DNA of 64,000 bases, taken from the NCBI GenBank assembly GCA_029747585.1, contig JAPEVF010000010.1:146856-210855 (forward strand). Direction: 5' to 3'. Shown piece after piece: positions 48,598 through 58,884 of this stretch. The notes beneath the pieces are model-generated. The model made no database searches, was not told the origin of the DNA, and saw only the letters and a list, made by a program, of their open reading frames with translations. Position 1 is the first letter of the stretch, and each line of letters opens with the position of its first letter. The translations under genes were made by a program, and so were the position numbers. Source of the stretch: Pleurotus djamor (Eukaryota; Basidiomycota; Agaricomycetes; Agaricales; Pleurotaceae).

Positions 48598-51384
48598 TCA
48601 GTTAGGCAGGGTTTGAGTAACGCTCTTTCCGGCATCACCGCCAGATGGAAGGGTGAAAGCCAATGACTTGCTCCTGTTGCTGCCCCAGCCCGCAGGTGCT
48701 GTTCCGCTCCCAAGAGTGAAGGTCACAGTGACACTGGTGAGTGTCTGAGAAGGATCGGACAAAGTAACCGACCAATTGTCCATATGCAAAATGAGGTTCG
48801 CGTTCCCGTTCGAAGCAATAGTGATGGGTGCAATACCGCTTGTTGTAGAAGGGATTGACACTGATCCGCCCGCAGCAACCCAGTAAACAACCATTGCAGT
48901 ACGATGATTGACATCCAACAAGGCAGAGATCGAGCCGTCGTTACGAATTGATCGGATTTGGGTGGCGGCGACCTTTTGCAAGAATGCAGCGTTAGATGCT
49001 GTCCCGGGATAAATAGCGTAGGATATCGCGGACGCTATATCGTTATGGCTCAGCCAGGCAGCGAACAAATCGACGGTAACGGGCGGTGCGCTAGAAGCAC
49101 TGATGCTCGACCAAGAGCCAGTACGAGGGCCCAATTGCAAGGAAAGCGAGGTTGTAGGATTGGTTGTATTGAAGGTATATCCAACACCACCATGCCAAAG
49201 CGACGCGACACCAGTGAAGTTTCCACCGTTGTTTTGACTAGCACCGTCTACGAAGACATCGCCGGACCGACGTCTCTGATCTAGGACGGAGAAAACAGGA
49301 GCGGATGTGGTGGACTCAACCCGGGCGACCATAACGAACTGGACATCATTTTCTAGGAAGAACCATGTCTTGCGCCAATTAAGGGTCCTCGTAGTGGGCG
49401 TTTCGTATCGCATCGCGGCCACTCCAACCGACCCGTCTGATGCGCCGCCAACAAGAGGTTGCGTCCCGGTCTTTCTAGCGGACGAGCAATCGAGGGGAGT
49501 CGCACCATAGTCCACCGTGGTTCCAGGAATCAAGTTCCAGTCCCATGCAGCGGTGATATCCTCATACTCGTTGCCTTGGAGGTAGGTATAAAGAGTTCCA
49601 TCACTAAGATGGAATCCAAAGGGGTTCTGCGAATTGCTGCATTCTGTGTTTTGCGTGCGCCTGGAGAACATCTTGAGAGTAGTAACATATCCAGGTCCAC
49701 GATGCACCTAAAATCAAATCTGAGAAGGTGTACAAGGGAATGTGGGGTACAGGACGAACCATGTAGTCGTTGGCAAAGAACATGCGGTTTCCAACAAGAG
49801 GGCCAACATTTGCACTTGTGCTTCCCGAGTTCAGGGCGTTGAAGACTGATGTGATGGTGGGAGAGTTCCAAGTCTGTCCAAGGACTTGAAGTTGCGTCAA
49901 ATTGGTCTTGATGTTCGCTGTCGCTCTGAAAGATGCTCGGTAACAGTGCGACACGGTCGGAAAGGAATCTCACTGATTATCTGAGACGGGAAGCACGATG
50001 AAGCGGCCGAGTACACTCTGCAAAAGGTTAGAGTCAGTGGCTACCCAAAAGCTGTGGGTATATGTGGAACTCACGAAATCCCAGTGAAGAACGTTGCTGA
50101 TGATATTTCTGAAGATCATCCATTGGTTTGCGCCAATCAACGTGGAAAAGGCATTCATCGAATCGGATGATGCTTGGAATTGCGTTCCCGCAGTTGCGAG
50201 TTCGATGTTCAGGACATCGTTCGTGCTGAGGTCGTATCGCGCATCAGTCAAGTACTTTTGGGCATATTGGTATGGACGGCACTCACTAGTCCTTCCCGTA
50301 ATTGCCGTTATATAAGATACCAGCATGTTGACCAAAACTCCCATCGGAGCGAATCCCATCAGCTTTGATACCATTTTGGAACACCACTTCGGCGTTGACT
50401 CTGTTGAGAGCGTCAGACAAAAGTGCCGCGTTGTTGGTGAACAAAGCCAAGTCGATTCCAATGCTCGCAATGTCCAGAGCGTTGGCACCTGGGATGGGGG
50501 TTAGGAAAGTCTTGGATCTACGTAAGTGGATGGAGACGTACCAGTGATGGCGCTAACGCCGTTGATACCAGTGGTGAACGTATTAAAGGCGCGGTTAGTC
50601 ATTCGAGTGCATCCCGTGGTCTCACTGGCGGACAAACTGTTCCCTAGAAGGAGGCATACTTGACCGACCCAGCCAGGGATGAGAATCACCTAGAATCAAA
50701 AAANTTGAGCACAAGTTCTCGGGTAACGCTTAATATAGAGTAAACGGCCTTACGTTGGAGAACCAATTAGTATTCCAGAGCTGAGCGATCCGATGTTAGT
50801 GTCGATGTCAATGCCTAGCTTTGAAAGGATAAAATGACATACCCCTGCAGTACCACAAGGACAAGCACTCTGTCCTCCAGAGTCAAGGCACGCGGCGTTG
50901 GTAAAGTCGTTGGTGAACCAGAAATTCATAGCTCTCGAGATGGCCGCGCGTATGTCGCTGTTCTGAGTCCACTGGTCAGCATTTCTGAAGCCGCCGTGCC
51001 ATCCAGCGGCCATGGTATCTATTGCACCGAAAGTGTCAGTGAGGGTAATAGGCACATTTGACAACCGACACTTACTGATACGGCTCCAGTGGGTTTGTGC
51101 TGGCCAGCTCGACGTCTGAGCAGGACAGCCCGTGGTGTAGTCAACGTCAGGCCATTTGCCTGTTGAATCGAGCGACGACAACCTTGGATCACCAATATCA
51201 GACCTAGTTGACGTGTACTAAAACAAGTAGCGGCGTACCAATTAGCGATAGACGTCGCGCCAGTCGTCGAGCCGACGATGATAGAGTAGCGACGGTCGCG
51301 TACAATGTCGATGTCTGCCGCAGCGACGAAAGTCACCGCAACAACGACTTGCAATAACTGCAATAAGACAGAAAAGGTTGCCAT
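48598..51384 (-). CDS. polysaccharide lyase family 8 protein, paralogue C
   Basis: Exons 48598-49707, 49760-49925, 49974-50017, 50075-50225, 50287-50488, 50542-50689, 50754-50780, 50843-51018, 51076-51182, 51239-51384 encode 758 residues. A signal peptide (FSVLLQLLQVVVAVTFVAA) leads almost directly into the toroid with no Ser/Thr linker. WNTNWFSN, GQHAGILYNGNYGKDY and NEYEDITAAWDWNLIPG are intact. Compared with A and B it lacks the intron before the beta-sandwich (one long final exon) and the intron after the DAY(R/Q)RG segment, but has a private intron at 50489-50541. Predicted secreted lyase, probably catalytically competent. Confidence 0.9.
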
Positions 51385-52079
51385 AGTCAAAGAGAGGGAA
51401 AGAAGCTTCGATGAGTATCTTGTTGGTCTCCCCTGCCAGCAACCGCCATTTTATACGATTCTAAGAAGTCGCTTCACATGGAGATTTTGCTTGGATGTGA
51501 TGACTCCGAAGTAAGAACCATCAATTCGCCCCCACGATAATAGACTTGCAAAGACTCATTTTGACGAAGAATATGTGTGTGTGCGAAACGTTGAAGTACC
51601 TTTCAATTCAATGGTAAGCATCACGGCATATGGGCAAGCGAGTCTTTGCTCACCGTCGAGTATGACTCGTGCTGAGAGTCGTTTGAAGTGACAGTGGCCA
51701 AGAGAGTGGCGGCAAGCTCGGTTGGGTTGAGGCTATTTATATCACACACTCTTTCCGATTATGTGCCGCCCAGCTGAAGAGCCATGAGAATCGTCGGGAT
51801 CAGGCCGTGCTTAGCCTCCAAAAGGATAGAGGTCTGACGAGTCACTGGCTTGCTAGTCGAGGCCAGGGTTTCAGAAGGTAATGTCACGAAGTAGACCGGA
51901 TTTGCACATCAAGTTCAATACGAGTAGAACGATGATTCAAGATCATTACAGAGATTACTGATATTCTGGACAAACTCCCAATTGGAGGTAAACATAATGT
52001 AAGTCGTACACGATCAGGGAGAATATAAAGTCCTGAAGTTATAGCTACAGCGATGGAATACAAATGGATGACCCCGAGT
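51385..52079. other. gene-free stretch: PL8 C promoter and SUR7 3' region
   Basis: 695 bases upstream of paralogue C. A TATA-like box is listed separately. No gene found; direct search for shared upstream motifs among the three PL8 genes would be worthwhile. Confidence 0.5.
51449..51455 (-). promoter_or_regulatory. TATA-like box of PL8 paralogue C
   Basis: Minus-strand TATAAAA about 65-71 bases before the start codon. Confidence 0.6.
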
Positions 52080-53092
52080 TTATTTGGAAGGCGTTGAAGT
52101 TACGTTGAGCTTGGTTAGCGAGCTGATCAGAGGGACGGCGTAGAAAGCATACGCGACCCATACCACTGGAAATAGAAGGTGAGCAATGATTTTCCATGGC
52201 AATTGAATGAAAAAAAACTGACTCGTAAACGCGTTCCCAGTGTTAGCGACGAGCTTGGGTCCCTGCGGTCCCTGGGCCATGATGCTATTGTTGAAGTCTT
52301 GGACAGCTTTTCCAAACCACATGCGCACGATGAGGAACGAAGTAAGACCTATTGGGGAATCGATGAGGAAATGAAAGCTGGCGTTGAGTCAGAAATAAGG
52401 TGCCTTACCGATCAAGAATCCAAAAAAGCCGACCCAGGCGGAAAGCCGCTGGACAATCGGTTTATCCAAAGCTGCCGTCATTTTCTCGCCCATCTTGTGG
52501 CGGAAGGAGATCATGATGAAGGTGAAAAAGAAGATGATCGAGCACGAGAGGGCCATCGCCATGAAGATGGGTGTGGTAGCCGTGGGTGCAGATAATAGAA
52601 GGTGGGGAGCGCTAGCTGGGAGGTCGGATAGGTCTGTCCATGCATCAGATGAATGATCAATTAAGGCAATCAGGTAATGACATACCATATACAGGGGAGA
52701 TAGTCGGGGATGTACAGTTGATCTGGCCGGCATTGTTGGGCTTGGAACAGGAACCTGGTGAGTCAAGTGAGTCAAGTGAGCAGGGACGTCGGGCGAGATG
52801 GATGTATTGTTGACAGACCTAGCGGGCCTAAGAACAAACTCGGACCATCTACACCGTTGGAAGGGCCAGCCTGAACCAATTCGGTAGATGGGAAGACCGT
52901 CAAAAGTGCGACACGATCGTGCAACATGAGAACAGGCGCCAGGAAGGCGAAGAGCGAAAGCAGGATCGTTGTGAGCATGAGAAGGGGGGCCAGGTAGCTA
53001 ACGGTACGGTAAAAATTAAGTATACGGGGTAAGACTATCACATCAAAAGAANGAACGTACAGAGTAACGGCCTTTGAGAGTCCTTGAATCAT
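52080..53092 (-). CDS. SUR7/PalI-family four-helix membrane protein
   Basis: Six exons (52080-52165, 52223-52348, 52409-52633, 52686-52754, 52819-52997, 53061-53092) encode 238 residues. Helix 1 (LAPLLMLTTILLSLFAFLAPV) is followed by an outer loop with a Cys-containing segment (GSCSKPNNAGQINC), as in SUR7/PalI proteins, then helices IFMAMALSCSIIFFFTFIMI, LSAWVGFFGFLIGLTSFLIV and MVWVAYAFYAVPLI. A predicted C-terminal NVTSTPSK follows. SUR7 proteins mark eisosomes; PalI relatives act in ambient-pH sensing. Which one applies here cannot be told. An N at 53052 falls inside the first intron and does no harm. Confidence 0.87.
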
Positions 53093-53728
53093 CGTGACTG
53101 GTCTAAAGATTTGAATTTGAAGGTGAGGATGCTATTGAAAGAAGGTCGTTGGACAGCCAGCCGCTCGCGGTCGTCGTTAGAAATGAAGAGAAAAAGAAAA
53201 GAGAGAGATGGTGGTAGAAGGAAGAGAACGGGGTGGTGGAAGACGGAATTTGCACAAGGCCAGCTTATATGTGGTCGGTCAATGGAGCTTGGAACCTCGA
53301 CCAAGAGAACAAAAGGACCTATTCGATTACGTCAGGGAGCCCGCCATTGTCTGTCGAAAAAGGACAACGAATGCGACGAGGGGACGAAATGAAGATCCAC
53401 ATGCACGGAGCTATTGTATCCGTTGTATCCGTTGCAATAAGAGAACCGAGGGAGGGCGTTGAACAAGGGTTGTCGCCGTGACTGGTTGGAGGGTCCGAGT
53501 TGGGTCCGAGGCTTCGAGCAGAAAAATTCTTGTTTTTATGCTTCGTAGCCGATACTCTGAGTTCTAAGCAGGCTGTGCGCAGAATGGAAGATTCATATCC
53601 GTGTGCGAGAGAGCCGTAATATTGAGAATAAACAGCTCGTTTGCAGCAGTGGATGAGAATGAGCACCGGCGCTTGTCTGGCGAAGGCGGGATTGCCATGT
53701 TTGGAAGCTGATCTTAATTTTTCAGTCC
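53093..53728. other. divergent promoter region SUR7-like / MPP10
   Basis: 636 bases between two start codons on opposite strands. GA-rich near 53150-53240. The open frames on both strands here have no family motif and appear to be chance. Confidence 0.55.
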
Positions 53729-56254
53729 ATGACTTCACTACAACTCCCTGCCCAGCTTCAATCCATCACTGCGCTCGTCGACGCAAAGCCCGAGTCGCTG
53801 GCAACCGGGAGCTCAGAAATCCGAGATGCTGCACTCCAGGCTAGCACCTTCATATTCGACCTCTGTATGTCATTCGTCTTTACCCACCTTAGGGTTAAGA
53901 ATAACACATAACTTTCTAGCCTTACAATCAGAACCCAATGCCCGGTCCCATATCGATAAACTCCTCTCATCATTAACCCCCGAATCTGCCCCTCAAACAC
54001 GCTCACAAGCTCGTGCAAATGGCAAACGCAAACGTTCACCTAGTCCGAAACCTAAACATGCCTTCACGCCGACACCTCTATCGTCACTGTTCATGGACGG
54101 TGTCGACGAGGAACAGATATGGTCACAACTAGACCTGCGCGTAAACAATGTCTGCAGCCTTCTGGAACTTGCGCTGGAGGGTGGTCCCGACAGTGGCAAG
54201 CCCGATGAGAGCGACGCGGAGTCACTGGACCCAGACGATCCCCGTCTCAAGAAAATAATCGAGGCTCTAAACAACGGTGAAGACGTTGATTTCGAGTCTC
54301 TCGGGCTTGATGGACTGGACTTTGGCGGCGAGGACGACGAGGACGACGATAGCGACGCCGAAACTTCGGAAGAATCTTCAGAGGAGGATGAGGACGATGA
54401 ACAGGAGGACATGGACACGTCAAATGAGCAAATACACGCTCTACGCGATCCATCGGATGAAGAGGAAGACGACGAAGAGGATCTCGAACTGGATAGCTCA
54501 CCTAAAAAGAAGGCAAAAGGACCGCGTCGGCGACATTCTGAACTTGACGATGACTTTTTCAACTTGGCTGCTTTCAATGCACAGACAGAGGCAGCAGAGG
54601 CTCGGGCAGTGTCTCGTGGTCGTCTCGGTGGAGATGACGATGAAGACGACTCAGATGACGACGTTTCCGTTGACTTGTTTGCTCCAGTCGACGATGACGA
54701 AGCTTTCGAAGAAGAAGACGAGGACAACGCAGGAGGTCGGGCGCATGTATCTAGCCTGTGTCTATTCGTCATACTAATTCATCCTTCACAGAGGCCTACT
54801 ACAAAGATTTCTTCGCACCACCTCCAAAATCAAATACGAAAACGAAAGGAAAACAAAAAGCCGTCGCCCAACCATCTCCACGAAAAGCTGGAACGGTCAG
54901 ATTTGACGAGGAAGTTCGCGTCAAAAGGATCAAGGCGAAAGGAAAGAGTCTTCCTCTGTCCACTATGTATGAAGATGGTGATGATGACGATGACTCCGAC
55001 GATGATGAATCTCCGTTTGGGATGGACGATGACTTTGGTGAAATAGACGCTATGGACGAAGATGGGGAAAGTGAAAACGAGGACATGGACGATGAGGAAG
55101 GTGATGAGGACGACGATGAAGAGGAAAACGGGGAAGACGATGACGATGATGATGATGATGACGATGACGATGAAAGTGACTCTCTTGCAGGATTTGACGG
55201 CGAATCGACGATTGACCGCCTCAAGGACGATCTATTCGCAGAGGATGATGAGGCTGTTGAAGACGGTAGGTCATGGTTGAATCCGCATGGCATTCGTCTT
55301 CCTCACATCCACCTATAGATCTCACCACGCATGAGCGTCGAATGGCTGCTCTCAAGGAGCAAATTGCTTCTCTAGAGGCAGAGAACGTTGGCAAGAAGGA
55401 CTGGGTTCTCATGGGTGAAGCCACGTCAAAATCACGTCCCCAAAATTCCTTGCTGGAGGAGGATCTTGAATTCGAGCGCACGATGAAGGCCGTTCCCGTC
55501 GTGACAGAGGAAAAAGTCCAAGCTCTCGAAGATCGCATCAAAGCACGTATCCTCGAACGCCAATTCGACGACGTCGTCCGTATTCGACCAGTCGATGACA
55601 AGCCTTTCTTACCTTCTCGCCTCCTTGAGTTGCAAGATACGAAATCTTCCCAATCACTAGCTCAAATCTACGAAGACGAGTACGTCGCTGGTCAGACTGG
55701 TGCTCCCGTCGATGACCGGGATGGAAAGTTGAAGAAAGAGCACGAGGAGATCGAGAAGCAATGGGAGAATATCTCCGCCAAGCTGGATGCTTTGTGCAAT
55801 GCTCACTATGTACCCAAGCAGGTATGGCATTTTCAGTCCCGATGCAATTCTGTGGTGCTGACTTTCTTTGACTTTTTTTNAGCCGAAAGCTACCATCACC
55901 ACCATGTCCAACGTCTCTACCGCGACTCTTGAATCAGCACTACCTACCTCGGCGTCGACGGCGACGCTGCTCGCTCCTGAAGAGGTGTTCAAACCAACGT
56001 CTAAGGACTTCAAAGCCAAGAGCGAAATGACACCAATGGAGAAACGCGCTGTCCACAACAAGAAGCGAAAAACTCAAAAGAAGACACGGGCTCTTTTGGA
56101 CAAGAGTGTGGACAAGTTCGCGAAATCGAAGGGTGTCAAAAAGCAAAAGCAGGCCGCGCTGGAGAGCGTGGTGAAGTCGGGCAAGGGTGTTACTGTTGTT
56201 GGGAAAAAGAAACAAGATATATTGGGGAAGGGCGGGAAGAAGGGCAAGTCATGA
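53729..56254 (+). CDS. MPP10: U3 snoRNP component MPP10
   Basis: Five exons (53729-53864, 53920-54735, 54792-55265, 55319-55821, 55883-56254) encode 766 residues. Early LSSLFMDGVDEEQIWSQLDLR is the MPP10 signature; long acidic tracts follow, then YYKDFFAPP, a basic KAGTVRFDEEVRVKRIKAKGK block, a second acidic tract of a dozen consecutive Asp, ALKEQIASLEAENVGKKDWVLMGEA, and the C-terminal EEVFKPTSKDFKAKSEMTPMEKRAVHNKKR. MPP10 binds Imp3 and Imp4 in the small-subunit processome and is needed for early 18S rRNA cleavage in the nucleolus. The N at 55880 lies in the last acceptor's polypyrimidine tract, outside the coding part. Confidence 0.95.
55138..55171 (+). repeat. GAT/GAC trinucleotide repeat inside MPP10
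   Basis: A run of GAT and GAC codons codes for about a dozen consecutive Asp residues. Length polymorphism would change only the length of the acidic tract. Confidence 0.8.
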
Positions 56255-56432
56255 TGTTCTATTAGTACTACTTGTATCCTCATTTTTGAGTGCCCGTGGA
56301 GTGGATGGCATGTGCTTGAGCAGTGATAATTAGGATGTCTTGGGCAGCTGATCCAGCAGAAAGATAACTAGTTTGGGATAATTCAGAGCTTGCAGACAGA
56401 AGTGGACTGGTTGCGTACTTGAATAGATGTCG

Positions 56433-56863
56433 CTATGACAGGTCAGGTATCGAGTCGCTACTATTCCCCTTTGACTTCCACAGCTTGCTAACTGAACCAT
56501 AGCAATTTGCGCAGAGGTGATGGGCAAGTTTTGGTGAGCCGCATCCCGGGCAGTGCACAATGTCTTCGCGTTCATATCGTGAGCAACGACGCGTCGGGGA
56601 AGAGAAAGACGGGTACGCTCACTTTGCTTGTCCTTCAAGCCCTTATTAGCACTACGCATGGACTTGCGCGAATGAGACACTTTCTTCTTGGGAACGGCGA
56701 GGAGCCATGGGGGAAAGAATTGCTCTAGAAACGAAGGAAAAGAGCCATGTCCAAATATTGAGGGCGAAGACCAAAGAGTAGAGGGCGCAGTAGCTTTGAG
56801 AAAGGGAAAGGCGAAGAAAGCACTGAGTGATGCTCGGACTGGGTTCAACGCAAGGGCAGCCAT
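56433..56863 (-). CDS. MRPL32: mitochondrial ribosomal protein bL32m
   Basis: Two exons, 56623-56863 and 56433-56563, with a 59-nt intron, give 123 residues. A mitochondrial leader (MAALALNPVRASLSAFFAFPF) precedes the conserved AVPKKKVSHSRKSMRSANKGLKDKQN, and a zinc ribbon CPGC...CANC spaced as in bL32. In yeast the leader is removed by the m-AAA protease to allow ribosome assembly; the same is likely here. It is divergent from the NDUFA5 gene with 99 bases between start codons. Confidence 0.93.
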
Positions 56864-56962
56864 GACTTGCGGTGGTTTGACGCTTCGGAGGGATAAGTCA
56901 CGGATCGGGAAAATGGCGTGACAAAGCTCGTGTCACGTCACGAAGGTCTCCTCAATCCCGCC
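56864..56962. promoter_or_regulatory. 99-base bidirectional promoter of two mitochondrial-protein genes
   Basis: Separates the start codons of MRPL32 (minus) and NDUFA5 (plus). Such a short divergent gap suggests shared control of a mitochondrial ribosomal protein and a respiratory-chain subunit. Confidence 0.65.
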
Positions 56963-57406
56963 ATGTTTCGCGCCAGTCGTCCTCTCCTCCAAGTTCTCAA
57001 ACGAACCACAGGAATCACCGGGCTCGATGTCCATCCGAACCCCCTGCCTCAGCTAGCAAAAACATACGAATCCACACTCAACATCCTCGCCACAATACCA
57101 CAAACCTCCGTCTATCGTCAAGGCGTTGAGGCGCTCACCCAGCGCAAGCTGAAGATCGTGCAGGATGCTCAAGGGGATATATCAGCTGTTGAAGCACAAC
57201 TCGACGAGGGTCAAATAGAGGAGTCTCTCGACATTGCGTCGGATGAGCTGAAATTGGCCGCGAAGATGGTTGAATGGAAAGCGTATGTCCGATCTTTCCG
57301 AGTTCCTTTCGTTGTGCTCATTGTACTGTTCTGCAGCTGGGAGCCATTGGAAGAGAAGCACCCTCAAGGCCAGTGGGAGTACAGTGGAACACAGTCGACT
57401 GCATGA
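56963..57406 (+). CDS. NDUFA5: NADH:ubiquinone oxidoreductase subunit NDUFA5 (29.9-kDa type)
   Basis: Two exons, 56963-57282 and 57337-57406, encode 129 residues. The core TTGITGLDVHPNPLPQLAKTYESTLNIL and SVYRQGVEALTQRKL is the NDUFA5 signature; the C-terminal WEPLEEKHPQGQWEY completes it after the intron. The ATG at 56963 (MFRASRPLLQVLKRT) gives an Arg-rich mitochondrial presequence; a longer in-frame start at 56918 would overlap the shared promoter. It is an accessory subunit of complex I in the peripheral arm. Confidence 0.94.
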   Translation: MFRASRPLLQVLKRTTGITGLDVHPNPLPQLAKTYESTLNILATIPQTSVYRQGVEALTQRKLKIVQDAQGDISAVEAQLDEGQIEESLDIASDELKLAAKMVEWKAYVRSFRVPFVVLIVLFCSWEPLEEKHPQGQWEYSGTQSTA

Positions 57407-57521
57407 ACGTTTTGTGTCAGTAGAATACCATTATTTTGCAAGCCAATGGGCACCTTGGCTTTAGGCATTCGATCCATTTCTGCGCGCTCCATGACTCAAT
57501 CTGTGCGAAGTCCTCACAACT

Positions 57522-57614
57522 GCTGTGATGGCCGAGTCGTTAAGGCGAGTGATTTGAATTCAATTCATCATCACTTGGTGTTTCACCGCGTAGGTTCAAA
57601 TCCTGCTCGCAGCG
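57522..57614 (+). tRNA. tRNA-Ser: tRNA-Ser (anticodon TGA) with 11-nt intron
   Basis: Class II tRNA. The acceptor stem GCTGTGA pairs with TCGCAGC (one T-G wobble), followed by a G discriminator. D-arm GGCCGAGTCGTTAAGGC, a long variable arm, and T-arm GTAGGTTCAAATCCTGC are in place. The anticodon stem is AGTGA/TCACT; the 18-base loop becomes a normal 7-base loop TTTGAAA if the 11 bases 57559-57569 are removed one base after the anticodon TGA (57555-57557), the canonical intron place. Confidence 0.92.
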
Positions 57615-57617
57615 AAC

Positions 57618-57622
57618 TTTTT
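57618..57622 (+). terminator. RNA polymerase III terminator
   Basis: TTTTT begins three bases after the tRNA 3' end, the expected Pol III stop signal. Confidence 0.8.
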
Positions 57623-57845
57623 GCTTCTTTGTCCACTCTTTGTGTGGCAAGGCACTCACTTCACGCAGTTGCAATTATTTTGAGATAACCATCTTATATA
57701 CCACATATTCTATTCTTTGCTCCTCTGTTTCGTTTCGATCAGGGAACATCGCCACCTAAAGTAATAGACCAAGACAAAGGTTTCTCACACAACTTGATCC
57801 ACGACTGAACCATAAACATAAACTGTGCAGCCGAACTGCCCAACC

Positions 57846-58497
57846 ATGGACACACTCATCCCCTTCACAACCTCGGGATCTCTTGTGGATTGCGTGGACA
57901 GTACGTCTGTCCCCCAAGTCAACTCCTTCCTCCAACTAGTACCAACCTGAGCACCTCTTTCCATTCCCTCCAAAATCCAAACCAAACCCCACCATTTGTA
58001 CGCCAAATGTCACGACTTCGCTCCAGGAAAGATGCTTGTTGTCCTTCGTGACGGGAGGAAACTCCACGGTGTCTTGCGCTCCTACGATCAGTTTGGTGAG
58101 CCGTTCCTCGATGTGCTCTATGAACGCAGTCCTCACCGCATCTCTAGCAAACCTTGTCTTAGAAGATACCGTTGAACGGATATACCATGGAAATGCCTTT
58201 GCCGAGAACTGGCATGGGCTATTCCTGATCCGTGGCGAGAACGTCGTGCTCCTCGGTGAGATCGTACGTCGTTCATCCACCTTTGTCAAACCTCCATCAC
58301 ATACTGACTCATACCGCTTGCTGTAGGACCTAGATCAAGAAGATGAGATCCCTCTACGACAGGTTGACTACGCATTACTCGAGCAATACACCAAGAACGA
58401 CGCCGAGGTGAAAAAACGACGCGACGATGCCAAAGCCCAAGTTTTGTATGAAGAAAAGGGATTTTGTAAGGAGGGAGGGGAAGGAGATGGGTACTAA
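57846..58497 (+). CDS. LSM1: Sm-like protein LSM1
   Basis: Four exons (57846-57900, 58027-58095, 58148-58263, 58327-58497) encode 136 residues. Sm1 motif [36 protein letters not shown] and Sm2 motif [22 protein letters not shown] are intact; [11 protein letters not shown] is characteristic of LSM1. In a ring with LSM2-7 it binds deadenylated mRNA ends in the cytoplasm and promotes decapping. The first intron is long for this locus (126 nt). A GTAAG inside the last exon near 58466 could create an alternative C-terminus. Confidence 0.93.
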
Positions 58498-58884
58498 CAC
58501 TCCCCTCGACGCTTGTTCTCTATCTCTACCCTCAGCGAGATGTGTGCTCATCCCGGATAGATTCATTATGCCACCAGCACCGCTAGACGTGTAACCAACG
58601 TGTAGTCACTCTCAAATAACGGACTTCATCACTTCATCACCCAGTATTTCAGTACTCCAGCCAGCCTGTAGCTACCCCATGGTAATACATATCAATACCG
58701 ACATTAATTGTGTCTCTAGTCAAAAGATTACATGCTACATATTACGCGGCTTTTGGTGGAAGGGAAAGAAACGAATGGAAACAACGAAAGACGAAAACTG
58801 CATAAACTAAAGAATTGCTAATTGCACGAAGATGAAAACGAAAAGATCGTAAAAAAACCGAAAGAAAATAATAAAAATACATGA
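58498..58884. other. gene-free stretch between convergent LSM1 and Spp1-like genes
   Basis: 387 bases with both 3' UTRs. A-rich from about 58770 to 58880. No gene seen. Confidence 0.6.

Noticed and set aside
53993..54772. Long minus-strand Ser-rich open frame
   Set aside because: It is the antisense of the acidic MPP10 exon; Asp/Glu codons read as Ser on the other strand.
54799..55293. Second Ser-rich minus-strand open frame
   Set aside because: Antisense of the second acidic tract of MPP10, same artefact.
57522..57614. tRNA-Leu
   Set aside because: Long variable arm allows Leu, but the intron-spliced loop TTTGAAA gives anticodon TGA, which is Ser.
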